Assembly: GCA_023362775.1 (NCBI GenBank)
Contig: JALMGJ010000004.1
Span: 82,827,798 to 82,891,797 of the forward strand
Length of the DNA: 64,000 nucleotides
Source of the DNA: Charina bottae
Lineage: Eukaryota > Chordata > Lepidosauria > Squamata > Charinaidae
Direction: 5' to 3'
Shown here one piece after another: positions 30,200 to 42,205 of the stretch. Positions within the stretch are counted from its first letter, which is position 1; each line of letters begins with the position of its first letter. A program made the position numbers and the translations under genes. Below the pieces are notes generated by a model. That model searched no databases, had not been told where the DNA came from, and saw nothing but the letters and a program-made list of their open reading frames with translations.

Positions 30200-33100
30200 T
30201 TTGATAATTATGCCAGCCTGTCATGGCCGACAGCCCAGCATCCAGGATGAAGTATGAAATAAGCAGACGACAGGGAATGGGTGGAAGTGCCTGCCCAAGC
30301 ACACACCAGACAACTGAAACAAAGGTATTTCTACAGTATGGAATGAAGTGCTGCAGGTGAACGAGGCTGTCCTGCTAATGCCAGCACAGTATTAGTACTT
30401 TTGAGGCTGAGCCAGAAACCTTGAATGGAGGTGATCTTCCCCATCTGCTAGGGCAGATTGATGATGTCATGCATTCCTGCCCTTCTTAAATAGTAAGTGG
30501 GTCATCCTCATGCTACGGCAGTGGGAAGTACAGATTAGGCCTTAAACTTACTCCCCATTAATTTGCTTTCAGTAGCTATTCAACTTGCTCATGATGAATT
30601 CTACTTGTAGCTCAATCTTCTATAACTGAATTTATATAAAAATATCATTTATTTTAAAAAAATCAAGAGGAGTTCTATCATTTAAATTAACTTATTAAAT
30701 ATTAATTAATTAAACATTTTAGCTCTAAAAACAATGCATTAGTCCCAAATATCATTGTGGTTCCTCCCCACCCTCCTCCTGGGTAATGCTGGCAATAAAA
30801 AAGAAAAAAGAAAAAAAACACATTCACGACAACTACACTTGACATTAATGCTGAAAGAAAATTGTGGGTATAAAGTCTACTCAACTCTCTTTATGCGTAT
30901 GAGCTCTGATTAGTTGATTGAAGGCATCACAAAACAGAGGGATTTTTCCTCCATAGGATAACCACCTCCTTAAAGAAAGGGTGGGGGGAGTCCTACAGCC
31001 ATTTCAGCAACAAAGAAGCTGCTCACTACAAGAATTAGTATTACAGAACAGTGAGATAACAGTAATCATAACAAAGAACATTGGAAAAAATAGTGGAAGG
31101 CTAATGAGTAATGCAGTTTTCTTTTCTTAAAAGGATTAGCTTCAAGTATTTAATGAAGCATTTTTCTCAGATTACTTGTCTTATGTATTCACAATATTTC
31201 TATTAAACATTTATGCATATAGGCATGGAGACAAAGTCATCCCTAATCTACTGAAAAGGGCTTTGATAACAATCCAGGTTTCATTTCATGCCCAATAGCA
31301 ATTAAGTCATTCTGTAACAGTATGGTAGGATAAAGGAAACAGAACCAATATAAACAATATAATTTGATCCAATTTACCCAATTATAAATTTCTGTATGAT
31401 TTTTTTTGCGCAAGCAATGAAGGATGCTAACAAACTTGAGTTATTCTTGTCAGTACATACCATGTGGAGTCTATTTTGGCAGATCACTCTATTGTTGTCA
31501 CTGAATTACATAGAGGATTGGCAGATTACACATCACCAATTGGTAGTTTTCCAAACTGTATCCATCCTACCTTCAATTTTGCTTACTGATAATTTCCTCT
31601 AGTTCTGCATAGATATTATTAGGGCATTAATATCATCCCTAAATGATCCAAGAATGAATGAATGAATATGTCTCTGTGTTATATACATTTAACAACACTG
31701 AATATTTGAACTAGGATGCCTAAAAAGTAAGAACAATCTGTGCCTCAAGCTGAAAAACAAATATTCTAACATATGTTTTTGATACTGAATAGTTTCTGAT
31801 GTTATAGCAAATATGAATGTATTCATTACATTTTATCTCACTTTTCTTCAAGGAACTGGAGATAGGTGGGAGACTTACAAAAATTCTGTGATGTGTGTTT
31901 GGCTGAGAGTTGGTGATGGTTTCATGATACCCATAAATTATAGGACCAAATGGGGACTTGAAGCTGAGATTCCTCAATTATTGTAACCCGTTTTGGAAAC
32001 CTGGAAGCCAAAACACGACACAGGTAAAGCCTTATTTTATTGTAATCTTTAGAATGTTGCTAAAAGACAATTTTTTTAAAGGTAATGTGCTTAAAATATA
32101 TTGCAATTCTATCACTGTGTTTTCCTTTCATAGACTTTTGCTAATCCTTGCTGTCTATTTATCCACCTGCTTCTTCTGACAGATCTAATGAATGTCATAT
32201 CCTGTTTCCTCTTGGTTGGATAAAATATTTTAAAAACAAGGACAAGATTGACTGGGGTCAGTAAAAAATAAATAGCTTATCTGAACTTGGCATCTTCTTT
32301 TAGCTCATACATTTGCCTTGTCAAAGATATCAGAAATGTTCCATTTTCTGAATCACCATTCAGAATGGCTAAGGATTTAAATGTCATACTTCATTACTAT
32401 TTGATGCGATAAGGGTTTCACAGCAAAGACCATATTGGCCACAATCACTGCTTATGCAATTCTCTCCTAGAAATATATTAATTTTGTTTCTAAAACTCTA
32501 CTATCACAAAGTTATTTTCCTTGCAGCTATATAGAGCTTACTGAATTAAAAAGTTCATCTAGAAATGTCTTTTTTTTATTTCTTGTGATAGGTTACATTT
32601 AAATTCTGTTTAAATCCCCCAAAGCTTGATAATTTTTATCCTTAAAAGTGTAAGGATAAGAAGCTGTACACCCAGTACTTTGAGCTACCAAGCTAGCAAA
32701 TTATTACTGAGACATAATAAAAGCAAAGAATACTGATGACCAGCAAAGACTGTGCTAGTTACAAGAGCTGATACTGCTGATGACAAAGCCATCGTTGCTA
32801 AATGCAGCCTGACTTTAAAAGTAGAATAAATTACACATTTAGTTGAAATGGTGATGAGACACAGCTTGCTTAATTATATAATCCTTCTATGAAGATATTC
32901 CATCCAAAAATTGCAGAACCAATAATTGTGGCTGCACTAGGGGAAAAGGGATTGGCTTATATCAATGGAGGGTAAGAGGAAGCAATTTTTCAAAGGCAAG
33001 CTTCTGGATTGTATGGGACATGACTTGAAGCTCTGTGGCTCAGTTTAATGGTCAGATTAAACCGGCACCCTGGTAGTTCCTTAAACTAAATACAGACCAT

Positions 33101-33520
33101 TCTTTCTGATTTACAGTTATTGCCATGTTTTATTTAATTAAATAATTAATTGACTACATTTACATATTATTTTGCATATCACTGCACAATTAATAGTTGT
33201 TATTATTAAAATGACAGTGAATGAACAAACATTTTGCCAAAATCCCTAATTGCACTCAATATTTTCAAAAAGGATATGACATGATCCACTACATTCTATG
33301 ATAAATATATTTTCTTCAATGAAATTATACATGATGACAGAATAAGGAATCAAACCAAATTGCATCTTATCTCATAATCAGACCTGAGCATATGAATTTC
33401 TTTTGTATGTGTTTTTTAAAAATTGCATTTTTAGTAAAAGATTATATTTTGGCAATTATAATTTACAATTTCAAACCATGCTGAAGATTTCAGTGAGAGC
33501 TTTCTTATTGAATCTTGTGG
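30200..33520. other. No gene or repeat recognised
   Basis: About 3.3 kb of AT-rich sequence. Short open frames here (for example 31396-31602, 31720-31977, 31958-32179) lack recognisable motifs. I see no transposon ends or RNA gene. Confidence 0.5.
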
Positions 33521-33535
33521 CAATACAGGTAGTCC

Positions 33536-33918
33536 TTGGTTAACAATGGCAATTGGGACCGGAATTTCCATTGCTAAGTGACACAGTCATAAAGTACTAT
33601 ATCATGTGACTGCGTCAATTAGCGATGGCAGTTCTGGCACTTCCAGTTGCTGTTGTTGAGCAAATCCTACACCATTGTTAAGAGTGATGACATGTGATCA
33701 CCATTTGTGACCTCCTGCCAGTTTCCCCATTGACTTTGCTTGTTGGAAGCTGGCAGTGAAGGTTGCAAATGGTGATTTTGTGACCGCAGGACACTGCAAT
33801 GTCATAATTGTGAGCCAGTTGCCAAGCACCCGGGTCATGATCATGTGACTGTGGGGACACTGTGATGGCTGTAACTTCAAGGACCAGTCACAAGTACCAC
33901 TTGTTTGGTGCCATTGTA
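33536..33918 (+). mobile_element. Palindromic non-autonomous DNA transposon, right end missing (Tigger/mariner-like?)
   Basis: It starts CAGGTAGTCCTTGGTTAAC after TA. The body (GTGAGCCAGTTGCCAAGCAC, CCCCATTGACTTTGCTTG) matches the element at 42928-43506 in the opposite orientation. The distal inverted repeat is missing here. A TA-adjacent CAGGTAGTCC end suggests Tc1/mariner-pogo, but I have not confirmed the superfamily. Confidence 0.7.
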
Positions 33919-34530
33919 AGTTTGTAGATTCCATGAGACTTCTTTCTACCCAGTTTCCCAAAAGTTAGATTACAGTTAGCCCAGATCAAAGGACTATATA
34001 ATATGTAACACTGCTCAAATTTTTCTTGGAAAATTTTATTGAAAAATATTGACCTGGGAATAAAAAAGACAAATATCCAATCTGCACAAAGCCCATAAAC
34101 TGTTTACTTGTAACGATAACCATGTAAAATAGCAGTCCCTTCACATTGAGCTTGGTTTTTAATTTTCTAGTTAGCCCTCTTCTGGTCTTCAAAGTATGTA
34201 AGAGAGATGAAATTGCACATTCTTGCCCCACTCCAACCACCCTCAGTTTAAAGAGAAAAAGAAAGCATTCAACTGTGTCGAGCTTGACAAGGTCACCATT
34301 CTATGCACGTTTGGGAAACTTACACAATCATGGTTCCTAATAGGTCATAGCTGTGGTACCACATGCAGTCAAATATAATTATGCTTTTACTGTAGAGTCT
34401 CACACTCAACACAGGGAGGTTGGAAGTAGATTTGGTGGTGGTGGGAGATTAAATACACATTCACTTCTAATAATATTCAATTGGATTCAGCTGATTAACA
34501 GAATGAGAGGAATCAGTACACTGTTTCTCA

Positions 34531-35303
34531 TATCCCTGGACCCTGGTAAGACGGAGTGGCTGTGGATTAATGGCCCCTCGGTGTCTAGGAATCTGTCATC
34601 TTTAGTTCTTGATGGGGTTGCACTACCCCAGACAGACCCGGTGCGTAACTTGGGGGTTCTCTTGGACTCACGACTCCTGCTTGAAGAGCAGGTGGCAGTC
34701 GTGGCCAGAAAGGCCTTTGCACAACTTCGCATTGTGTGCCAGTTACGCCCTTTCCTGGAGTGGGAGGCCCTTCGAACAGTCACTCATGCCCTGGTCATCT
34801 CCCAGATAGACTATTGTAATGCGCTCTACATGGGGCTACCCTTGAAGAGCATCCGGAAGCTTCAGCTGGTTCAGAATGCAGCCGCGTGGGCAATTTTAGG
34901 TGCCTCAAGATCGGCACATATAACACCTTTGCTCCGTGAGCTGCATTGGGTCCCAGTTTGCTTCCGGATTCAATTCAATGTGTTGGTTATCACCTTTAAA
35001 GCCCTACATGGCATGGGACCAGGTTACCTGAAGGACCGCCTCATCCCCGTTCAATCAACCCGTCCCACCCGGTCCTGTAGAGAGGGCACGCTACGAACCC
35101 CGTCTGTAAGAGAGCTCCATCTGACAGGGTCTAGGAGGTGTGCCTTCTCTGCGGTAGCCCCCGCCCTTTGGAACACTCTACCTCCTGAAATAAGATCGGC
35201 CCCCTCTCTCCTGGACTTTAGAAAAAATCTAAAAACCTGGTTATTTCACCATGCCTGGGGAGGGGAGGGGAACAGCCAGTCTTGGGGTTGGCTGGCCCCT
35301 TAG
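34531..35303 (+). pseudogene. CR1-type ORF2 C-terminal domain, uninterrupted fragment
   Basis: About 257 codons are open with the CR1 post-RT landmarks in order: LDPGKTEWLWI, LDGVALPQTDPVRNLGVLLD, QLRPFLEWEALRTVTHALV, IDYCNALYMGLPLKSIRKLQ, LLRELHWVPVCFRIQFNVLV, FKALHGMGPGYLKDRL, and the terminal APALWNTLPPEIR and LLDFRKNLKTWLF. The endonuclease and RT active site are absent because of 5' truncation. The reading frame extends upstream to 34353 without homology. The fragment cannot be active. Confidence 0.85.
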
Positions 35304-35365
35304 ATCTGCCGTATCCAGCCTTATCGACCGATGCGATGAAACCTACCATTCTGGATCAAATTGTG

Positions 35366-35367
<2 letters not shown>

Positions 35368-35401
<34 letters not shown>
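35368..35401. repeat. (AT)n microsatellite
   Basis: Uninterrupted TA dinucleotides within the CR1 3' untranslated region. Confidence 0.95.
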
Positions 35402-35407
<6 letters not shown>

Positions 35408-35545
35408 TTTGTTTTTATTGATATTTATAGTTTTTATTGATTTTAAATTTTTGCTGTGAACCGCCCAGGGTCACTCCTTGTGGGGGAGATGGGCAGGATA
35501 TAAATGTGATAGATAGATAGATAAATAAAATAAATAAATAAAATA

Positions 35546-36509
35546 TCCCAGTTTCCTAAATCTTAAGTTGGAATGAAAATAAAAAGGAATGAAGTAAATA
35601 AAATAGAAATAATGAGATAAATTACAGCATATTGTATGACCAGAGAAAAAGGCAGTAATTGATTTAAAAAGGGACCTTAGTGGGAGCAATAAAGAAAAAA
35701 AATCACTTCAAAATATTCCTAAACTATTATATTTCAAAGCCTTTCTATGACAGGGATGTAGGTTAGGGATGATTCTCCTTGTTGAGGTCCTTGACTTTAT
35801 CTAGATCTATGTCAGACCTTAAAGTAGACCAGTTCAAGAAACTGACACCACAAGGATTCCAGAAATGCTACTTTATTGTTGTAGCCTGACCACGTTTTTC
35901 TCCTATTTTGCATTAAATAAAATAAAAATGGAATATTTTGAGTTTCTTTCTCATACTTACTTCAATTTTGAAGATGTGTAATCTCTTGTCCAAATCCCTC
36001 CTTAATAGCTCACTCATACTTTTACCAGGGTCAGCTGTAAATTTCTTTAGTGTTTGTCACAGTCTTAGTAAATAGTCAAAAAAGGATTGTCTCATGTATT
36101 AAAGTTTCTGTGCATGCTAATGTTGCTGAGTAAAGTGATATGGTGCAGCTACTCCACTGAATAGAAGCAGATGTGGAGTTACTTCAGATTGGTACTTTGC
36201 TTGGATATCCAATATAATGAAGTTTGTCTTCAAAGACCTGTACTGCCATATTGTCTCTAATATGCAGGCATGTAGATTACTTAATTCTCTTTTTCCATAC
36301 TGCAGTATGGCTAAGAGTTTATCCCATTGCAACATAAAAAAAATAGACAAATGCTCATAACATTCCAGAATGTTCCAATAATGTACTTTATCTGGGTTTA
36401 TCAACAATATCACACACAACCACCACAACCCACAAAAGGTAACTTTCCCCCATGTATTAAAAACATCTCACCACCAAGTTACTACAAACTTTGACATTAC
36501 TATTGCCCA
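35546..36509. other. No gene recognised
   Basis: AT-rich sequence between the CR1 copy and the GIY-YIG remnant. The minus-strand frame 36117-36428 shows no family motif. Confidence 0.45.
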
Positions 36510-36990
36510 CAAACCAGCTAAATTCCTCCAAAGCATCCTAAGCAAATCCAAACATGCAATAGCCGAAGAAGGCAAAATATGACTCTTTACCAACATACAA
36601 TATATGGACTGCAAAAAACAAAATGAAACAATATGTAGGACAAGGAGGTTGTGGACTGGCAGAACGCATCCATGAATATCAACTGGCAGTCAGAAGTGTG
36701 ATTCCCCATTGGAAATTGGGAAGCTGTAGACATTTTAGATCAAGCCAGGTCTAAGAATGTAAGAGGAATTCTAGATGCTTGGTACTCTTACAAATTAGCA
36801 ATCAACAAACTTATAGAAATAAATCCCACTTCAGAAGCATTCAAAAGGAACAAGCAAAGGTCAAAGAAATGTGAAAACATTCCAGAACACATCCTCCCTT
36901 ACCACACCAATGAATCAACCTTGAGATACCCAGGAACCAACATCTAATCACTACAGTAAGCACCAGACAGTAGCATGCCAATTTTCTTTT
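36510..36990 (+). pseudogene. Penelope-like GIY-YIG endonuclease remnant (second family)
   Basis: Broken translation gives a NIQYMDCKKQN segment, RRLWTGRTHP and an ILDAWYSYKLAINKLIEINP-like stretch. It resembles the YxIxC...KxYVGQTxR...R and AWYSxxxSINRHIxINP pattern of a GIY-YIG domain from a Penelope-like family distinct from the one at 50759. It is heavily mutated, with stops and shifts. Confidence 0.6.
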
Positions 36991-37391
36991 TAAAAAAATC
37001 CCAAACCACTAACCATTTTTGGAATGGTTTAGTTAACAGTCAACTGGTTGTTGTATGGACAACATGTCCCTTCTTTACTCAAATGTACCTGAACATTTAA
37101 TAAAAAGAGGCAAATACATAACTCAGTGTTTGGTTTGCTTAATGTGGCTTTCTTTTTTTAGCTTGTGCCTGCTATTTTGCATAGTGAAAAAATAAAGTCA
37201 GGAATTTGGAATACTTACTTGGGGTCATCAAATTGAGGGGTCGACTGGTCCATCCATTGCCATAATGGGCAAAGCCCCAAAACTTAATATTTGATGGAAC
37301 AATGCCCTATATTAAAAGAGAAACGATGGCAGAACCTAGTACCTATTGGAGGAATGATTTAAAAGGGTAAGAAATGTAGTGAGGTGGTAGC

Positions 37392-37561
37392 TGTTAGGAA
37401 TAAATTGCTACCGTTACAATAGTGTGCCCGAGCCTGTATAAATAGCAGCATCACAGTGACTCATTCTGAATGCACAGCAAGGACTCATTGTGTTCGACAC
37501 TCACTCATTGTGAGAACGGCATACTACCCTGTAGACTCCAGCATGGGATGGGTGCATAACA
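37392..37561 (+). repeat. Possible short solo LTR (170 bp)
   Basis: The segment starts TGTTAGGAATAAA and ends GTGCATAACA, giving TGTTA...TAACA inverted termini. A TATAAATA box sits at 37437-37444, a layout like a short LTR. Flanks do not give a clean TSD (GTAGC before, AAGCA after), and no second copy is in the window. Confidence 0.35.
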
Positions 37562-37619
37562 AAGCAGTTGTGGGGATTTGCCCTAAGACAATGAACCCTA
37601 TGGAGAAACATGTGTAATG

Positions 37620-38100
37620 TGTTCCATATATTTGTTATGTCTGTAGAATATGTGGCTGAGTTTTTAAAAAGCCAGGCCTCAAAACATTTTTCCTGTGAGT
37701 TTCAAGAGGGAGCACATGTTCACCCCCACTCAGAAATGTTAATTTGCCTTGGAGCCAGCCAGACTGATAGTTCTGACCAATCAGAATTAGCTGTTAGAGC
37801 TTTGCCCATATTGGGAATCTGTTGCCTAGGTGTTTTGGTCACATGCTGGATCCTGTCCATTCAGGTGCTGGTCAAGTAAAAGTTTAAAATGTAAATGCCT
37901 TTTGTTCTCTTTACTCTGTACTCTGCTCTGCTATCTAAATGTAAATAGCTATGTTAATCAACCATGCCTTCTTTGGCTAAAGAAGAAAATTCAAGGTTTG
38001 TTCCTATGTTCTCTTGTTTTAAATAAAGCAACATTTTTACTACAAGCTTATCTCTTGGTTTTTCCATAACTCTGATCACAAATTTTATAAAACAACAAAA
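37620..38100 (+). repeat. 5' LTR of copia copy B
   Basis: 481 bp beginning TGTTCCATATA. It contains a CCAAT-type GACCAATCAGAA (37777-37788), TTAAATAAAGCAAC as a polyadenylation signal near 38019, and ends ACAACAAAA. The TSD places the end after the A-run, so the LTR does not finish with the usual CA; AACA occurs three bases before the end. Confidence 0.9.
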
Positions 38101-38114
38101 GGTTATGGGCCCAG
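38101..38114 (+). other. Primer-binding site, initiator tRNA-Met anticodon arm (copy B)
   Basis: GGTTATGGGCCCAG lies immediately after the 5' LTR and is identical to the 14 nt in copy A (1768-1781). It is complementary to the anticodon stem-loop of initiator tRNA-Met, the half-tRNA primer type of copia elements. Confidence 0.85.
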
Positions 38115-38315
38115 GAACTGCTTCTGTATCAGAGACAAAACTTATGGAAACATGAGAAAGGAAAGCTGACCTGTTTTAATCTGCATTTGAAGAGGCTTCC
38201 TTTGTTTTTTGAAACTTGCTGGCAGTTGCAAGAAGTTTCAATTGGAGGCAGAGTTTCAAGCCTCGTGGCTTCAAGCCTCGTGTTTGGATTACTACAACAG
38301 GGAAGAGAAGAAGCA

Positions 38316-39038
38316 ATGGCGGCTGCTGCAGCTTCAAGTTTTCAAGGTATGCCCCTGGAAAAGCTTTCTAATACTAATTATTTGAACTGGTCTTTGAAAA
38401 TGGAGAGTTTCTTGAGGAGAGAAAATTTATGGTCTGCAATTTCTGAACAAATTCCTCAGAATCCAGATCAAGCCTGGCTGAGGAAAGATGAGAAATGCAA
38501 AGCCTCCATTATTTTGGCTGTTCAGGATGATCACCTTATACATGTGAGAGGCAAAGAAACTTCCAAAGACTTATGGGACTATTTACGTGATTTATATGTG
38601 AAAACTAGTCCAGGCAGCAAGGTTATTTTAACCAAAAAACTGTACAAGGCTCACTTGCCTGAGAATGGAAATTTGCCAGAGCATCTTAATAAGCTGCAAA
38701 ATTATTTTGTGGAATTACAAGAGCGTGGGATGGAATTTACCCCTCTCATGAAAGCTTATATAATGCTGTCTTCGTTGAATGAGTCCTGGGACACTTTAAT
38801 TTGCTCCATGGAGGGAATCCCAGAAGCTGATCTAACTCCATCATTTGTGACTACCCGGCTGCTTGCTGAGTGGGATAAAAGACAAGAAAAAGCTGCCTCC
38901 ATTTCTACAATAAAGTCTTCTCGTGGCCAGCAGAGGGAGCGGAAGAGCTTTGAATTCCAAGCTTCTGCTTTTTCCACCAGCCGGCGATGCTTTACCTGTG
39001 GATCCCTTGCACATATGCAGAAGGACTGTCCAGTTTAA
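38316..39038 (+). pseudogene. copia copy B Gag
   Basis: ATG 38316 (MAAAAASSFQGMPLEKLSN) is the likely Gag start. The frame is open 43 codons further upstream, but that part lacks homology. The copia Gag body follows (YLNWSLKMESFLRRENLWSA, KDLWDYLRDLY, AYIMLSSLNESWDTL), then a CCHC knuckle CFTCGSLAHMQKDC near 38989-39030. The frame stops at 39036-39038 just after the knuckle because of a frameshift; protease follows in another frame. Gag would package element RNA in cytoplasmic particles. Confidence 0.88.
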
Positions 39039-40080
39039 AAGCAAGAAGACTTCTAAGAAGAAAGAAGAAACTTCTAGAAAGAAGATTCTTCATGCAAAAG
39101 TTGTTGAGAACTCTGATAATAAAGATTTGTGGGTTCTGGACAGTGGTTCAAATGCTCACATCTGTAACGATGAAAATTCTTTTCTGTCTTTGTCTAAAAC
39201 TAACAAACAAAAGGTTTCCTTAGCAGATGGATCTGTATCCAAGATCGTGGGTGAAGGTGAAATAAATCTTCCATGTTTGGGGGAAACTGTTCAAAATGTT
39301 TTGTTTGTGCCTAATTTTCAAAGCAATCTCTTGTCTGTGGGGCAGTTAGTTGCCTCAGGTTATGTTATAATTTTTAAGAAAGAGGGTTGTGAAATTAGGA
39401 AGGGTGGCAAAGTGGTTGCAAAGTGTTTGCAGAAAGATTATCTGTACATTGTACAAAAGGCTGAAAAGCAGCAAACTTCTAAAGCTGTGTTTGGGAATAC
39501 TCCCATACACGATCAATGCATTCATTTAATGCATAGGAGATTTGCTCATGCTAATTTTAAGTACATATCTCAAATGCCTAGTTATTCTGCTGATTTAAAA
39601 TTGAAACCTTGTGCTACGTATCTGGATTGCTCAGTTTGCAAGGAGAATAAAACCACAAGAGCTCCTGTGAAGAAGTTTTCTGATAGATCCACCTCTAGGC
39701 CTCTAGAGATCATTCATTCTGATGTAATAGGCCCCTTTTCTCCTAGTCTTGGGGGAGCAAGGTATATTTTGACCTTCATAGATGATTTTTCCAGGTACAC
39801 ATTCATTTATTTGTTGAAACACAAAGATGAGGTTTTTGATAAATTTAAGGCTTTTGTGGCTTGGGCGAATGGAAAATTCCCAAGGCCAGTGTCTGCTTTG
39901 CAATCAGACAGAGGTGAAGAGTATCTATCCTCAACGTTTAAAAGCTTTTTGTTAGAAAAAGGGATAGAACACATTTTAGCTAACCCTTACACTCCAGAAC
40001 AGAATTCTGTTGCAGAGAAAAGGCAGAACATTGCAGGAAGCAATGATGTGTTTGCTGAAGGATGCTGGTTTACCTTTTAG
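38923..40080 (+). pseudogene. copia copy B protease-integrase
   Basis: Homology begins after the Gag knuckle (about 39030). The aspartic protease site is VLDSGSNAHIC (about 39136-39168). Pre-integrase zinc region residues (HLMHRRFAHANF, CSVCKENK) and an integrase core with HSDVIGP, LQSDRGEEYL and PEQNSVAEKR (D, D, E present) follow. A frameshift near 40025-40030 sends translation into a stop at 40078-40080. The rest of integrase continues in another frame to about 40160, where the frame changes again. Confidence 0.88.
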
Positions 40081-40161
40081 GTATTGGGGAGAAGCTGTTT
40101 CTACAGCGTGTTATGTTCAGAACAGGCTGTTTAGCAGTGCAATTCAGGATGTGCCTTTTCA

Positions 40162-42189
40162 TTGATCTATGGTGTGAAGCCTAAAGTAAGCCACCTCCGA
40201 GTGTTTGGAAGCACAGCTTGGGTCCACATTCCCAAACAGCTGAGGCGCAAGGGGGCTTCCAGAACAAAGAAAGCAATCTTTGTAGGGTATGAACAAAGTC
40301 AGAGGAGCTACAGGTTCATACTGGATAATCAATTGATAATTAGTAAAAGTGCTTCTTTTGCTGAGCAGAATTGGGATAAAATAAACTCTAGTTCTTCAGT
40401 TGATTTATCCATGAGGGAGCAGCAAAGTCTTGCTGATGGTGATTTGCAGGAATCACCTAGTGAAGTCAATGAGCAGGAAGCTGACTTGTCTGGAAAGTCA
40501 GAGGTTTCTGAGGACAATGGTGGGATTCAGAGTGTAAGTCCTGTCCTACCTCGCAGGTCTGAAAGGATTAATAAGGGAGTTCCACCTGATCGTTATCAAG
40601 TAGATGTTGTGAAGGCTTTTCACATTCACACAGAGCCTGAGTCTCTAGAACAAATTAAAGAAATGCCAGCTGAAATAGCTAAGTGTTGGCATGAAGCCAT
40701 GCAGCAAAAATTGGATTCCGTAAAGGAAAATAAAACTTGGAAATTAGTAAATTTGCCTCCCAATCAGAAGGTTTTAGGTTGTAGGTGGGTGTTCAAACTG
40801 AAAAAAGATTCTGATGGCAAAATTCAGAAGTACAAAGCAAGGTTGGTAGCAAAAGGTTTTGCTCAAAGGAAAAATGTGGATTATGACAAAACTTTTGCTC
40901 CAGTGACAAAAGCTGAATCTATCAGGTTGCTTTTAAAGGTTGCTGCCATGAAGAAATTGTCTGTTTATCACTATGATATTCAAACTGCTTTTCTGTATGG
41001 TGATTTGGAGGAAAAATTGTTTATGCAACAACCTCCTGGTTATGAAAAAGAAAAACATCTTGTATGTGAATTGCAGAAATCCATCTATGGATTGAAACAA
41101 GCCGCGCGTTGTTGGAATATAAAGATGGATAATATTTTGCAAAAATTTGGGTTTCAGAAGGGAATTGCTGATCCTTGTGTGTATGTAAAAAATAATAAGC
41201 AAGGTGTAATGTACTTGTGCTTGTATGTTGATGATTTGTTGCTGCTCACTTCATCTGTTGAACAGAAGCATGCTTTTTAGGTTTGTATGAAAAACAATTT
41301 CACATTGAAATGTCTTGGAGCAGTTAACAATTACTTAGGATTAGAAATTCAGAGGGGAAAAGATGGCAGTTTTCTCATAAGCCAGAGTAGTAAAATTAAG
41401 AAACTGCTGGAGGATCTTAAAATGCAAGACTGCAAGTCTGTCTCCTCCCCCATGCTTCCCGAGTTTCTAAAAGAGGAGGGGGAGAAGGGGGATGGTGAGT
41501 TATCTGAAGGAGATAGTTTCAGATCAGCCATTGGTAGTCTTCTTTACATTGCAAACAATAGCCGTCCAGACATTTCTAACAGTGTGTCCATTTTGAGCAG
41601 GTTTGTGGAAAATCCCACATCTGCTGCAAAGTCTGGTTTAAAAAGGCTATTTTGTTATTTACAAGGCACCAAAGATTTTTGCTTGAGGTTGTCTGCTACA
41701 GACACAGAAGAAAAGTTAGAATGCTGGTGTGATTCAGATTGGGCTGGAGATCTCACTGATAGAAAGTCTACTTCTGGAAGTATAATTCAATTTGCAAAGT
41801 CCACTATTGCTTGGTTTTCCAGAAAGCAGACTGTAGTAGCCATTAGCACAGCTGAAGCCGAATTTTATGCTTTAGCACAACTGTGCAATGAGGTAATTTG
41901 GTTTACACAATTGTTGCAAGACATTGGAGTCATTTTAAGCCAGCCTGTAACAATTCATGAAGACAACCAAGCCTGTATCCATTTGGCTTTATCTGAAAGT
42001 TCCAGAAATCGGACAAAGCACATTGATGTGCATTTTCATCTTGTTAAAGATTTTATAGCCAAGAAAAAGGTTATTTTGAAATACTGTGATACTAAATTAA
42101 TGTTGGCTGATACCTTAACCAAGCCTCTAGTTGCCAGTAGGCACTGTGAGTTAATTACCAAGCTAGGTTTGTTTCCATATTCTTTCTAG
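40162..42189 (+). pseudogene. copia copy B reverse transcriptase-RNase H
   Basis: One frame runs from about 40162 to 42189, interrupted only by an in-frame TAG at 41278-41280. It contains the integrase tail (LRVFGSTAWVHIPKQLRRKG), RT fingers (CRWVFKLKKDSDGK, YKARLVAKGFAQRKNVDYDK), motif A (HYDIQTAFLYGDLE), the catalytic LYVDDLLLL just before the stop, then thumb and RNase H (CWCDSDWAGDLTDRKSTSG, ISTAEAEFYAL, HEDNQACIHLAL, RTKHIDVHFHLVKDFI). The stop lies between RT palm and connection, so no full RT-RNase H is made. The frame ends just before the polypurine tract. Confidence 0.9.
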
Positions 42190-42192
42190 TCA

Positions 42193-42205
42193 TAAAAAAG
42201 GGGAG
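42193..42205 (+). other. Polypurine tract of copia copy B
   Basis: AAAAAAGGGGAG directly precedes the 3' LTR (TGTTG at 42206). It is the expected primer for plus-strand synthesis. Confidence 0.85.

Larger units (their letters stand above)
34531..35545 (+). mobile_element. CR1/L2-type LINE, 5'-truncated
   Basis: This is the C-terminal coding part and complete 3' end of a CR1-like LINE. After the stop at 35301-35303 an untranslated region carries an AT microsatellite (35368-35401) and the conserved terminus GAACCGCCCAGGGTCACTCC then GGGCAGGATATAAATGTGAT, ending in GATA and TAAA repeats. The coding part is much less damaged than the other CR1 copies, so it is comparatively young. Confidence 0.85.
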
